Shown piece by piece: positions 42,671 through 50,517 of a DNA stretch of 64,000 nucleotides. Under the pieces are notes generated by a model. That model was given only the letters and a program-made list of their open reading frames with translations, made no database searches and was not told where the DNA came from. Every line of letters starts with the position of its first letter. Position 1 is the first letter of the stretch. The position numbers and the translations under genes were made by a program. The stretch comes from JANQJA01 sp047947185 (lineage in GTDB: Bacteria > Pseudomonadota > Gammaproteobacteria > Pseudomonadales > Azotimanducaceae). The stretch is from positions 3,844,001 through 3,908,000 of the forward strand of contig CP170502.1 in NCBI GenBank assembly GCA_047947185.1, in the 5' to 3' direction.

Positions 42671-43168
42671 ATGAGTCTTCGCCAGAAACGGCGCCAGCGG
42701 GTACAGGAAACACCGGAGCTGGACGTCACGCCATTCATGAACCTGATGATTGTGCTGGTGCCGGTATTGCTGCTGTCCATGGTTTTTGTTCATACCACGG
42801 TCATTGAGCTCAACTTTCCTGCTGCAAAAGGTGGCGGTGCGGCTGATCCGGACCTTGTGCATCTGGAGGTGCAGATCAGGGATGATGTGCTGGTCGTTGC
42901 TGATGGCAGAAGTGAAATCAAGCGATTGCCACGCACGGATACAGGTCAACACGATTTTGCGGGTCTGGCGGATGTGATGCGTGAAATCAAACGGCGCCTG
43001 CCGGAGAAGCGCGACGCAACCATCCTGTTGGAGCCGGATACAGAGTACCAGACGCTGGTGTTTGTCATGGACAGCATGCGAGTTCACCGTGCCCTGGTGG
43101 GTGGTGAGTACGTCTCGGCTGAACTTTTCCCGGACCTGTCTCTTGGTGACGTGCCGGACGCGTCATGA
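42671..43168 (+). CDS. ExbD/TolR-family protein 1
   Basis: 165-residue protein with one transmembrane segment (about residues 20-42) just after a basic N-terminus. The essential Asp (proton path) is in ELDVTPFMNLMIVLVPVLL, matching the LDVTPLVDVVLVLLIIF motif of the family. The rest is a periplasmic domain of about 120 residues. It works with the TolQ/ExbB-type protein next to it as the moving stator element. There are two TolR-type genes in tandem here, as in the AglQRS motor of myxobacteria, where one TolQ-type and two TolR-type subunits occur. A ribosome site GAGGA precedes ATG 42671. Confidence 0.93.
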   Translation: MSLRQKRRQRVQETPELDVTPFMNLMIVLVPVLLLSMVFVHTTVIELNFPAAKGGGAADPDLVHLEVQIRDDVLVVADGRSEIKRLPRTDTGQHDFAGLADVMREIKRRLPEKRDATILLEPDTEYQTLVFVMDSMRVHRALVGGEYVSAELFPDLSLGDVPDAS

Positions 43169-43186
43169 CATGAGGGAGTTATTGAT

Positions 43187-43684
43187 ATGACCGCAATCAG
43201 AGTGAGACAACGCAGGGCCGCTGCTGCCGGGCGGCCAGCCTCCCTTAACCTCGTTTCGTTGATGGACATATTTACCATTCTGGTGTTTTTCCTGATGGTG
43301 AATTCGAGTGAGGTTGAAGTGCTGGAAACAACGAGTGCCATCAAACTGCCAGACTCGGTTGCAGAACAACGGCCCGAGGAACGCGTTTCAATCCAGGTCA
43401 GCGCAGATGACCTGATTGTGCAGGGCCGACGTGTCGCCAGCATCAATGAGATTATGGACAACGACGAACTGGTCATCGAGGGTTTGGCGGAAGAACTGCG
43501 CCATCAGGCAAACCGACGTAAGCCTGCCCTGCCAGACCCCGCCGGCTTTGAGGGGGCTGTCACCATCATGGGTGATCGCGCCCTGCCTTACGAACTGCTG
43601 AAGCGCGTGATGTTTACCTGCCAGCAGGCTGAATTTACCCGGATAGCACTTGCGGTCAACCGGGTCAGCGAAGCGGAGGCATGA
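43187..43684 (+). CDS. ExbD/TolR-family protein 2
   Basis: 165-residue second TolR/ExbD-type protein. Basic N-terminus, one transmembrane segment (about residues 24-42), and a critical Asp in LNLVSLMDIFTILVFFLMV, with the family Asp retained. The periplasmic domain (about residues 45-165) is only distantly similar to that of the first copy, so the two are not recent duplicates and probably play different parts in the complex. It is 18 bases after the first and 4 bases before the AgmX-type gene. Confidence 0.93.
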   Translation: MTAIRVRQRRAAAAGRPASLNLVSLMDIFTILVFFLMVNSSEVEVLETTSAIKLPDSVAEQRPEERVSIQVSADDLIVQGRRVASINEIMDNDELVIEGLAEELRHQANRRKPALPDPAGFEGAVTIMGDRALPYELLKRVMFTCQQAEFTRIALAVNRVSEAEA

Positions 43685-43688
43685 CCAG

Positions 43689-44609
43689 ATGACGGCATAC
43701 GTGATTTCTGTTCCCTGGGCAGACAGCCGCGAAGAGAAGAACTTTGGACGGTTGCTGGCCACATTTGTCGGCCTGACGTTGGTAGTGGCGCTTGTTGTTC
43801 CCTGGATCAGCCTTCCCGAGATACCACGCGAACTGCAGGAAAAGCTGCCCCCGCAGCTTGCAGAGATAGTGCTTGCCAGGCCGGAGCCACCCGCTGTGCT
43901 GCCAGAGCCTGAGCCCGTGCCGGCAGTACCGGAACCGGAGGTTGTAGTTGAGGAGGTGAAACCCGAAGTGATTGAGGCGCCGACTCCCCAGACGGTTAGG
44001 CAGGCAAGGGAGAAGGCAGCAGTATCTGGACTGCTTGCCTTCAGGGATGATCTTGCAGACATGCGTGCTGCAGTCGACAAATCGAAGCTGAATGATGCGG
44101 CAGCAATCCGACAGGGATCGGGTGAAGCCGCTTCAGTCGACCGGTCCCTGCTGACCTCAACCAGGGGCGGTCGGGAGGCGAGTGTAAACCTTGCTGACTT
44201 GTCCCGTGAAACAGGCGGGATAGCACTTGCCGGGCGAGAAACCACGCTGGTGGAGGCGCCGCCTGAAGATGACATGTTGGTGACCGGGGCCGTTCGGTTG
44301 GTCCGGACGGAAAATGTTTCCGTGCGCAGTATCGAAGAAGTGCGGCGCGTTTTTGATGCGAACAAAGGCGCAATATATGCGATCTACAACCGGGCTCTCA
44401 GGAAGAACCCGGGTCTGCTGGGTAAGGTTGTCCTGGAACTGGTGATAGAACCCGATGGGTCCGTATCCGATTGCCAGGTGCTGGAGTCGGAATTGGGCGA
44501 CGAGGAAACGATCAACAAGATTGTACGCCGCGTGCAGTTGTTCGAGTTTGGTGAAAAAAATGTCGCTGTGACCAAAATCAGCTACCCGGTACATTTTCTG
44601 CCCACCTGA
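43689..44609 (+). CDS. AgmX/PglI C-terminal domain (TonB-like) protein
   Basis: 306-residue bitopic inner-membrane protein. A transmembrane segment (about residues 24-42) is followed by a Pro/Glu/Val-rich periplasmic extension (EPPAVLPEPEPVPAVPEPE, about 65-84) typical of TonB-like spacers. The C-terminal AgmX/PglI domain (about 215-306) includes YAIYNRALRKNPGLLGKVVLELVI and EPDGSVSDCQVLES in the first strands. In Myxococcus, AgmX-domain proteins of the Glt complex link the inner-membrane motor to the outer envelope. ATG 43689 follows the previous stop by 4 bases. It ends the operon; an intergenic repeat starts 24 bases downstream. Function here is inferred from domain and context. Confidence 0.9.
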   Translation: MTAYVISVPWADSREEKNFGRLLATFVGLTLVVALVVPWISLPEIPRELQEKLPPQLAEIVLARPEPPAVLPEPEPVPAVPEPEVVVEEVKPEVIEAPTPQTVRQAREKAAVSGLLAFRDDLADMRAAVDKSKLNDAAAIRQGSGEAASVDRSLLTSTRGGREASVNLADLSRETGGIALAGRETTLVEAPPEDDMLVTGAVRLVRTENVSVRSIEEVRRVFDANKGAIYAIYNRALRKNPGLLGKVVLELVIEPDGSVSDCQVLESELGDEETINKIVRRVQLFEFGEKNVAVTKISYPVHFLPT

Positions 44610-44905
44610 TCTTTTGCTTGCGGTCCCCAAAAGCGAGGTCTCTCCGCTACGTCCCTTCGGGACTCCGGTCGAGACGACAGCGTAGCTGTCGTTTCGACTG
44701 GAGCGGCGTCAGCCGCGGAACGGAGAAACCTCAGCCTCAACAGCGAGATCCCTCCACTACGGTCGGGATGACAGAACTCGCCGGGGAGCTGCTGATCGTT
44801 GACAACGTGGCTGGCTTCGCTACTGGCTGACCAGAGCAGCCCCAGTGCCATAACAATCATCACGACGATAAAAAAGATCGAGTACCTCGGATACTTGCGG
44901 GCCAC
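44582..44905 (-). CDS. Doubtful small membrane protein running into repeat DNA
   Basis: A leftward frame starting at GTG 44905 with TGGAG six bases upstream encodes a basic N-terminus and a convincing membrane helix (residues about 9-27, SIFFIVVMIVMALGLLWSA). From about residue 44 the frame enters the intergenic repeat (44633-44774), and its stop lies inside the 3' end of the AgmX-type gene. It may be a real small membrane protein whose tail was rewritten by the repeat, or a chance frame. No homologue is recognised. Confidence 0.35.
   Translation of the reverse strand: MARKYPRYSIFFIVVMIVMALGLLWSASSEASHVVNDQQLPGEFCHPDRSGGISLLRLRFLRSAADAAPVETTATLSSRPESRRDVAERPRFWGPQAKDQVGRKCTG
44633..44774. 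repeat. Hairpin-rich intergenic repeat, copy A
   Basis: One full unit bounded by GAGGTCTCTCCG (44635-44646) and the near-inverse CGGAGAAACCTC (44721-44732). It has nested hairpins such as GTCCC-TTC-GGGAC and ACAGC-GTA-GCTGT, and a trailing half unit (44745-44773) with GAGATCCCTCC. Same family as the repeats at 54.1 and 59.3 kb. It lies at the end of the TolQR-type operon. Confidence 0.8.
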
Positions 44906-45004
44906 AATAGCTCCAGAAAATGAGCGTTTCGTCTATTGTAGCGCGACAAGATTGCGAACATGGGTCGTGGTAGTCTAACGGTTCCATATGTTGGAAGTGC
45001 CCAC

Positions 45005-45958
45005 GTGAGATTGCAGACACTTGTGCTTGTGTTATTACTGCTGCCGCTCGGAACCCTCCGCGCGGCTGATTGCCCGCGTGGTGATCTTGATGAACGTTAT
45101 TGCGACGTCAACAATGACCTGGTTGCAGACGCACCGGCGGGTGACTTCCTGGATCCGCGGGCGCTTATTTTTGCCTACACACCGGTTGAAGACCCTGCCG
45201 TCTATCGCGAGGTGTGGTCCGAGTTCCTTGACCACCTTGCCAGGGTGACCGGCAAGCGGGTGGTATTTTTCCCGGTACAGTCGAACGCCGCCCAGATTGA
45301 GGCCATGCGCTCAGGACGATTGCACGTGGCAGGTTTCAATACTGGCTCAACGCCATTGGCAGTCAACTGCGCGGGATTTGTGCCCTTCACGATGATGGCC
45401 GCGGGTGATGGCAGTTTTGGTTATGAAATGGAACTCATCACCTATCCCGGCAGCGGTATAACCTCGGTTGACCAGGTCAGGGGTAAGACCATTGCGTTTT
45501 CATCCCCGACTTCGAACTCCGGATTTAAGGCCCCCTCCGCCATTCTGGAGAGCGAGTTTGGCCTGGTGGGAGAGCGCGACTACCAGTTTACCTTCTCGGG
45601 TAAACACGACAACACGCTGCTCGGCGTGGTGAACCGGGATTATGAGGTGGGAGCAATCGCCAACTCGGTGAAAGAGAGAATGGTGGCCCGGGGTGTCATC
45701 AGCCCCACCGCTGTGACCGTGCTTTACCGCTCGCAGACTTTTCCAACCACTGCCTTTGGTCATGTCTACAACCTTGTGCCGGCGCTGGCTGAGAAAGTAC
45801 GGCTGGCTTTCTCCACATTTGACTGGACCGGCACCAAACTGCTGGCAGAGTTCAGGCAATCGGGTGAAGAGCAGTTTATCCCCATTACATACAAGCAGTA
45901 TTGGGAGGTGATTCGCAGCATTGATCGCGCCAACGAGGTTTCTTATGCCTGCCGTTGA
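45005..45958 (+). CDS. phnD: PhnD-like phosphate/phosphonate/phosphite-type ABC substrate-binding protein
   Basis: 317-residue periplasmic solute-binding protein of the PhnD family; in phosphonate, phosphite and related oxyanion uptake it delivers ligand to the ABC permeases. The signal peptide runs from GTG 45005 (MRLQTLVLVLLLLPLGTLRAA). Upstream in-frame starts to 44960 do not look like signal sequence, and GGAAG lies 7 bases before 45005. The PhnD blocks VDQVRGKTIAFSSPTSNSGFKAPSA and ELITYPGSG fit ligand-binding loops of the family. It overlaps the VOC gene by 14 bases. Ligand unknown; genes for C-P lyase are not in the window. Confidence 0.88.
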   Translation: MRLQTLVLVLLLLPLGTLRAADCPRGDLDERYCDVNNDLVADAPAGDFLDPRALIFAYTPVEDPAVYREVWSEFLDHLARVTGKRVVFFPVQSNAAQIEAMRSGRLHVAGFNTGSTPLAVNCAGFVPFTMMAAGDGSFGYEMELITYPGSGITSVDQVRGKTIAFSSPTSNSGFKAPSAILESEFGLVGERDYQFTFSGKHDNTLLGVVNRDYEVGAIANSVKERMVARGVISPTAVTVLYRSQTFPTTAFGHVYNLVPALAEKVRLAFSTFDWTGTKLLAEFRQSGEEQFIPITYKQYWEVIRSIDRANEVSYACR

Positions 45959-46658
45959 ACCACAGTTTCCCTGGCACCACGTGCATGTCACCATGGCGGA
46001 GAGACAGCGGGCAGCAAGCTGGTATGAACAGTACCTGGGTGCAACATTAAAAACCCCAACACCCCGCTCGGAAAACCTGATGTATGGTCCAAACCTGATG
46101 CAGTTCCAGGGGGACGCGGTCGCCGGCCCCCTGACGGGAAGCAGACTCCTTAGCCTGGGTTTTACAGTCCCGTCGGTGGCGACAATCACCGGTTTGACCA
46201 ATGTTAGGGCGGTGCAGGCATCTGGCACTGTGCTGGCCACAGACCCGTTTGGCATGCAGCTTGAATTGACGGTGGGTGATACCTTTGCCCAGACCCACCT
46301 GAACATTGCGGCAGACGCGCCGGATGAACTGGCGGACTGGTATCACACTCATTTTGGTGGTGAGGCCTGTACCTGCGACTTTGACCCGCAACGTCGCGGG
46401 CTTGCGTGGGATACCTATCGGATCTATTTTCTCCCGATGCAGGCTACTCCTACCGACAATCGGTGTATTGACCATATCGGCTGGTACACCACCAACCTGG
46501 ATGCTGAGTATCAGGCGCTGATTGACAGCGGCGTCGATTTTGCGGTGCCACCCCGTGACTTTGGTGCCGTCCGGCTGGCGTTTGCCCGTGACCCGACCGG
46601 TATCTGGATAGAACTTGTTGAGCCTCCGAATGGAAAGGTCCCGAAGCCGGTATGTTGA
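45945..46658 (+). CDS. VOC (glyoxalase-fold) protein within the phosphonate-type transporter operon
   Basis: 237-residue soluble protein with VOC fold. The first module (about residues 9-106) opens with HHVHVTMAERQRAASWYEQ and closes with GMQLELT; the second (about 118-230) contains HLNIAADAPDELADWYH, then DHIGWYTTNLDAEYQAL and IWIELVEPPNG. His and Glu of these pairs are in metal-binding positions of VOC enzymes such as glyoxalase I, extradiol dioxygenases or Fos-type enzymes. Its start lies inside phnD and its end inside phnC, so it is translated as part of the transporter. The role (ligand modification or storage) is unknown. Confidence 0.8.
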   Translation: MPAVEPQFPWHHVHVTMAERQRAASWYEQYLGATLKTPTPRSENLMYGPNLMQFQGDAVAGPLTGSRLLSLGFTVPSVATITGLTNVRAVQASGTVLATDPFGMQLELTVGDTFAQTHLNIAADAPDELADWYHTHFGGEACTCDFDPQRRGLAWDTYRIYFLPMQATPTDNRCIDHIGWYTTNLDAEYQALIDSGVDFAVPPRDFGAVRLAFARDPTGIWIELVEPPNGKVPKPVC

Positions 46659-47473
46659 CGCTGACGGATCTTTGCAAACGTTATGCGACCGGCGACATGG
46701 CGCTTGCCGGGGTATCACTGAAGGTTGCGCCTGGGCAGGTGGTCGCGTTGATTGGCCCATCCGGCGCCGGCAAGAGCACCCTGATTCGGTGTGTGAACAG
46801 GCTCGTGGAACCGACCTCGGGCAAGGTGTTACTGGAAGACCTGGATATTACGGCCCTGGGCAGGCGTCGGCTCAGACAGGCACGGCGCCGAATGGCGATG
46901 ATTTTCCAGGAATACGCCCTGATAGAACGGCTCACGGTGATGGAGAACGTCCTCTCCGGTCAGCTGGGTTATGTTGGCTTCTGGCGAAGTTTCCTGCGGC
47001 GCTTCCCGCGTGAGGCGGTGCAGGAGGCTTATGACCTGCTCTGTCGGGTTGATCTTGAGGGTCACTACAACAAGCGTGCTGATGAACTCTCGGGTGGGCA
47101 ACGGCAGCGTGTGGGCATTGCGCGTGCGGTGCTGCAACATCCGGATGTGCTGTTGGTTGATGAGCCAACCGCGAGCCTTGATCCGCGCACCGCACGCCAG
47201 ATCATGCGGCTCATTGTCGAAATCTGCCGAGAAAAACACCTGGCAGCGATTATCAACATCCATGATGTCGCACTGGCCAAAATGTTTGTGCCCCGCATCG
47301 TTGGTCTGAAGGCAGGAAAGGTGGTCTTCGATGGCACACCTGATGATCTGAATGATGCCCGCCTCAGCGAAATTTATGGTGAAGAAGACTGGACCGCCAC
47401 CCGGGAAGGTGGCGTGTCCGTGACTGCAAAAAAGGGTGAATCACCGGATGAACACATGGCCGGACTAAGTTGA
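46652..47473 (+). CDS. phnC: PhnC-like ABC transporter ATP-binding protein
   Basis: 273-residue ATPase of the phosphonate-type importer. Walker A is GPSGAGKSTLIR (about residues 34-45), Q-loop MIFQEYALIERL, signature LSGGQRQRVGIARA, Walker B VLLVDEPTASLDP, and the switch His in INIHDVALA. Similarity in the first ~225 residues is typical of PhnC, with an extra C-terminal tail of about 40 residues (acidic, ending AGLS). ATG 46652 overlaps the VOC gene by 7 bases, and the TGA overlaps the TTG of the next gene by 4 bases. It forms the transporter with the PhnD- and PhnE-like proteins. Confidence 0.93.
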   Translation: MLTLTDLCKRYATGDMALAGVSLKVAPGQVVALIGPSGAGKSTLIRCVNRLVEPTSGKVLLEDLDITALGRRRLRQARRRMAMIFQEYALIERLTVMENVLSGQLGYVGFWRSFLRRFPREAVQEAYDLLCRVDLEGHYNKRADELSGGQRQRVGIARAVLQHPDVLLVDEPTASLDPRTARQIMRLIVEICREKHLAAIINIHDVALAKMFVPRIVGLKAGKVVFDGTPDDLNDARLSEIYGEEDWTATREGGVSVTAKKGESPDEHMAGLS

Positions 47474-48297
47474 GTACCGGCGCAGGTACCAGCAGGCAGG
47501 TACCGTTTGATGCAGGTGCCTGGCGACCGCCGCCCCTGATTGCAACCCGCTGGATCCGCTGGAGCCTGGGATTGGGCGCCGCGGTTTACCTGGCAGCGGC
47601 GGTTGGCACTATCAACCTGGATATAGAGAGAATCGCCGAGGGGCTGTCCCGTGGCGCAATATTCCTGGCTGCTTTTGCGGCACCGGACTTTACCTCACAG
47701 TGGCGTGATATCAGCCATGGGCTGGTCGAGAGCCTGACGATGACGGGTGCGGCCACGGTGCTGGGTATTCTGCTGTCATTGCCTATTGGTCTTGGGGCGG
47801 CGCGAAACGTTGCGCCGGCACCCATCTACTATTTATGTCGCACCATCATCGCCGGTGCGCGCAGCTTCCAGGAAGTGATTCTCGCCATTTTTTTTGTCGC
47901 CATGTTTGGATTTGGCCCCTTTGCCGGCCTGGTTACGCTGTCGGTGGCGACAATTGGCTTTTTTGGCAAGCTGCTGGCGGAAGACATTGAGTCCATGGAC
48001 CCGCTGCAGGCGGAGGCCATCAAAGCGACCGGGGCCAGTTGGCTGCAGTGGGTGAACTACGCTATTGCGCCCCAGGTCATGCCACGTATTGTTGGTCTGT
48101 CGCTGTACCGTCTTGATATCAATTTTCGAGAATCAGCGGTGGTGGGCATTGTGGGAGGGGGTGGTATTGGGGCCACCCTGAACACGGCGTTCGACCGATA
48201 CGAGTTTGATACGGCAGCCGCCATCCTCCTTATCATCATTGCGATCGTGATGGCGTCAGAATACGTCTCCGGCTATGTCAGGGCGAGGGTCCAGTGA
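47470..48297 (+). CDS. phnE: PhnE-like ABC transporter permease 1
   Basis: 275-residue inner-membrane permease of the phosphonate-type importer. About six hydrophobic segments are visible, and the binding-protein-dependent (EAA) loop for contact with the ATPase reads EAIKATGASWLQWVNYAI. TTG 47470 is the likely start because it overlaps the phnC stop in the compact TTGA form. The next permease gene overlaps the end by 4 bases. Two consecutive PhnE genes suggest a heterodimeric channel, a known arrangement in PhnCDE(E)-type operons. Confidence 0.92.
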   Translation: MSTGAGTSRQVPFDAGAWRPPPLIATRWIRWSLGLGAAVYLAAAVGTINLDIERIAEGLSRGAIFLAAFAAPDFTSQWRDISHGLVESLTMTGAATVLGILLSLPIGLGAARNVAPAPIYYLCRTIIAGARSFQEVILAIFFVAMFGFGPFAGLVTLSVATIGFFGKLLAEDIESMDPLQAEAIKATGASWLQWVNYAIAPQVMPRIVGLSLYRLDINFRESAVVGIVGGGGIGATLNTAFDRYEFDTAAAILLIIIAIVMASEYVSGYVRARVQ

Positions 48298-49106
48298 ACA
48301 TGGATTCGCACGAGACCTTCACCTGGCAAAAGCATCGTCTGTCGGTGCGATTGCTGAGATGGTTTGGCTGGTTACTGCTGGTCGCGACCTTTGTCTATTG
48401 CTGGCAGGTGATATCTGAGAACACCGAATGGTTTTTTGTCGAAGACGCACCGGCGGTAGCGGCGGACATTGGTTCACGCATGGTGCCGCCACGATGGGAG
48501 TATCTTGCCGACCTGTGGCGTCCGCTCTGGGATACCATCAACATCGCGACCCTGGGGACAGCGCTGGCCATCCTGGTTGCCACTCCCGTGGCATTTCTGG
48601 CCGCGCGCAACACAACGCCATCCACCCGGTTCGTCCGTCCGCTGGCACTGTTTGTCATCGTGGCTTCGCGCTCGATCAATTCCCTCATCTGGGGTTTGCT
48701 GCTGGTTACTATTCTTGGCCCCGGCGTTTTGGCGGGCATTATTGCCATCATGCTGCGTTCCATCGGCTTTCTTGCAAAGCTGATCTACGAGGCGATAGAG
48801 GAAATTGATGTGAGCCAGGTTGAGGCGATTACGGCAACCGGGGCCAGTGGTGCCCAGGTGATGACCTATGGGATCTGGCCACAGATCCTGCCCGCGTTTG
48901 CAGGTACGGCTGTGTTTCGCTGGGACATCAATATTCGGGAGTCGACCGTGCTGGGGCTTGTAGGTGCCGGTGGTATTGGACTTGAGCTGCAGTCCTCAAT
49001 CAACATTGTCGCCTGGCAGCAGGTTTCCGTCATTCTGCTGTGCATTTTACTGACAGTGGTGTTCAGCGAGTGGGTTTCATCCAGGATCCGGCACGCGATT
49101 ATCTGA
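48294..49106 (+). CDS. phnE: PhnE-like ABC transporter permease 2
   Basis: 270-residue second permease of the importer, with six or so membrane segments and EAA loop VEAITATGASGAQVMTYGI. GTG 48294 overlaps the previous stop (GTGA); ATG 48300 two codons later is an alternative. The two permeases share the sequence VGLVGAGGIG-like end (first copy VGIVGGGGIGATL, second LGLVGAGGIGLEL) but are otherwise diverged. It ends the operon; a 14-base perfect palindrome follows within 5 bases. Confidence 0.92.
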   Translation: MNMDSHETFTWQKHRLSVRLLRWFGWLLLVATFVYCWQVISENTEWFFVEDAPAVAADIGSRMVPPRWEYLADLWRPLWDTINIATLGTALAILVATPVAFLAARNTTPSTRFVRPLALFVIVASRSINSLIWGLLLVTILGPGVLAGIIAIMLRSIGFLAKLIYEAIEEIDVSQVEAITATGASGAQVMTYGIWPQILPAFAGTAVFRWDINIRESTVLGLVGAGGIGLELQSSINIVAWQQVSVILLCILLTVVFSEWVSSRIRHAII

Positions 49107-49110
49107 ATCA

Positions 49111-49124
49111 CTGGGAGCTCCCAG
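49111..49124. other. 14-base perfect palindrome after the transporter operon
   Basis: CTGGGAGCTCCCAG, fully self-complementary, starting 5 bases after the permease stop. It has no loop or T-run, so it is not a standard terminator. It may be a protein-binding palindrome or a coincidence. Confidence 0.3.
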
Positions 49125-49189
49125 CGGTAGACATCGGAGGCCTTGATTGCAGCTTTCGGGCGCGGCTTGGTTGCACCAGCGCTGCTGGA

Positions 49190-49690
49190 TTATCGGGTTT
49201 TCTCGCGCGTACGGACAAAGGTCTCCTGGATGACAAAGGCGTCATAACTGGCCCGGTGGCGATTGAGTTGCATCTCCGCCAACAGTTCATCTTTGGTCGC
49301 ATGCCATATTTCCATCTGCTTTTCGCAGAGGATCATTTCCAGTGCACTGATGCTGAAGTCCTGCCTGATGCCGGTGGTGTCAAACACCTTTGAAAGCCAG
49401 GGTTTGTCGACCACCCAGCCGTCACTGTAAACGGTGCGGCCCTGCAGTCGCGAGTTGAGTTCGTTGGCGACATCCTCGAGGGGCCGGCCATAGGTTTCGA
49501 GAATATCGCGCGCAACCCGGTGGATTTTTTCGGCCTCGTCATCCCAGTGGGTCCACATGGGCGGTGGCGCCAGCAGGCTGCAGAACTTTTCGCCAGGCTC
49601 CAGCGCCAGGCCAACCTCAATCGGGTAGCCATGTGGGCCGAAGCCGGATGCCTCGATATCGATGATAAATGGGCGGTCTACATTGGGCAT
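49190..49690 (-). CDS. DnaQ-like 3'-5' exonuclease domain protein
   Basis: 166-residue protein of the DEDD exonuclease fold. The ExoI motif is FIIDIEASGFGPHGYPIEVG (Asp11 and Glu13 as metal ligands). VYSDGWVVDKPWLSKVF supplies the ExoII-like Asp, and the ExoIII-like HRASYDAFV offers His/Asp. It is shorter than DnaQ or RNase T, with an extended loop (APPPMWTHWDDEAEKIH). It probably trims single-stranded DNA or RNA; specificity is unknown. ATG 49690 follows the sense of the family start; the ribosome site is weak, and the frame is open upstream to 49918 without family character. It is convergent with the transporter operon. Confidence 0.82.
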   Translation of the reverse strand: MPNVDRPFIIDIEASGFGPHGYPIEVGLALEPGEKFCSLLAPPPMWTHWDDEAEKIHRVARDILETYGRPLEDVANELNSRLQGRTVYSDGWVVDKPWLSKVFDTTGIRQDFSISALEMILCEKQMEIWHATKDELLAEMQLNRHRASYDAFVIQETFVRTREKTR

Positions 49691-49939
49691 GGCATTGACG
49701 CTTGAAGCTGGCAGGGTTGAGGCCAATATAACAGAGCGAGCAGGACATTTGGCAGACGATTTTGGCTGATGGCCTGTCAGGCTGCTACTGTGAGAACGGC
49801 AGGCATGAGGCGGGCCGTCGCGACGGCAGCACCCCTTGTGGCCTGTTAGCCTGTAACGAGGCTGTTTGTGGCGGCAGTCCGGCTGGACAAAACAACGCTT
49901 GACGTATGGTGTGACCAAGTTATCTTAGTGCACTGAACA

Positions 49940-50410
49940 ATGTCGACTACCCAGAATCACATGAGTGAAGTCCTTTTCCAGGTTGTATTCGACGGAGCCA
50001 TGACAGGCGAATTTGACGAGGCAACCACGCGAGCCAAAATGGCCCGGTTGTTTCGCCTTGATGAAAAACGGGTGGCCAGGCTGTTTTCCGGCAAACCCCA
50101 GGTAATCAAGAAGAACGTTACCGAAGCGGTTGCCATGGACTACATGATCAAGCTGGCGGAAGCGGGTTGTGAGTGTTACGTGCAGGAGATGCCGGATCCG
50201 GAGGCGGTGGATTACGATGAGAAGCGTAACCAGGGTGAGCGGCGTCAGCGGTTTCGACGCGGTCCCCGGCCGGGTGCGATTGTCCCTGACCGCAGGATTG
50301 GCATTCGCCGCAAGGTAGATCGCCGGGAACTTCAGCGGTTGCTTGAGCACAAGCGGGAGTTGCCTTTGTGTTATCGCTCCTATACCGCTGAAGCTGCCAC
50401 GGTAGATTGA
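49940..50410 (+). CDS. Small basic protein with a common proteobacterial N-terminal domain and Arg-rich tail
   Basis: 156-residue cytosolic protein. Residues about 10-85 form a compact domain that in other proteobacteria is found as a lone unit or at the N-terminus of membrane proteins (pattern VVFDGAM..FDEATTRAKMARLF..DEKRVARLFSGKPQVIKKNV); its function is unknown to me. The remainder is very basic (RNQGERRQRFRRGPRPG, then RRIGIRRKVDRRE), resembling the tail of the unrelated protein at 51.9-52.9 kb. Start ATG 49940 lies 250 bases from the divergent exonuclease gene. It may bind nucleic acid or an acidic partner through the tail. Confidence 0.75.
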   Translation: MSTTQNHMSEVLFQVVFDGAMTGEFDEATTRAKMARLFRLDEKRVARLFSGKPQVIKKNVTEAVAMDYMIKLAEAGCECYVQEMPDPEAVDYDEKRNQGERRQRFRRGPRPGAIVPDRRIGIRRKVDRRELQRLLEHKRELPLCYRSYTAEAATVD

Positions 50411-50517
50411 TCACCAGATGTTCCCCGGTTTAATAGGGGCAGTTCACACGGAACCAGGTAAGCCGGAGAGCATTCAGGTGCCCCAAAGGCATCAAGGAGG
50501 CAGGCAGGGTTACCCCG

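Noticed and set aside
43388..44365. 325-codon leftward frame opposite the TolR2 and AgmX-type genes
   Set aside because: Ser/Thr-rich low-complexity antisense of the Pro/Glu-rich spacer; no ribosome site or family.
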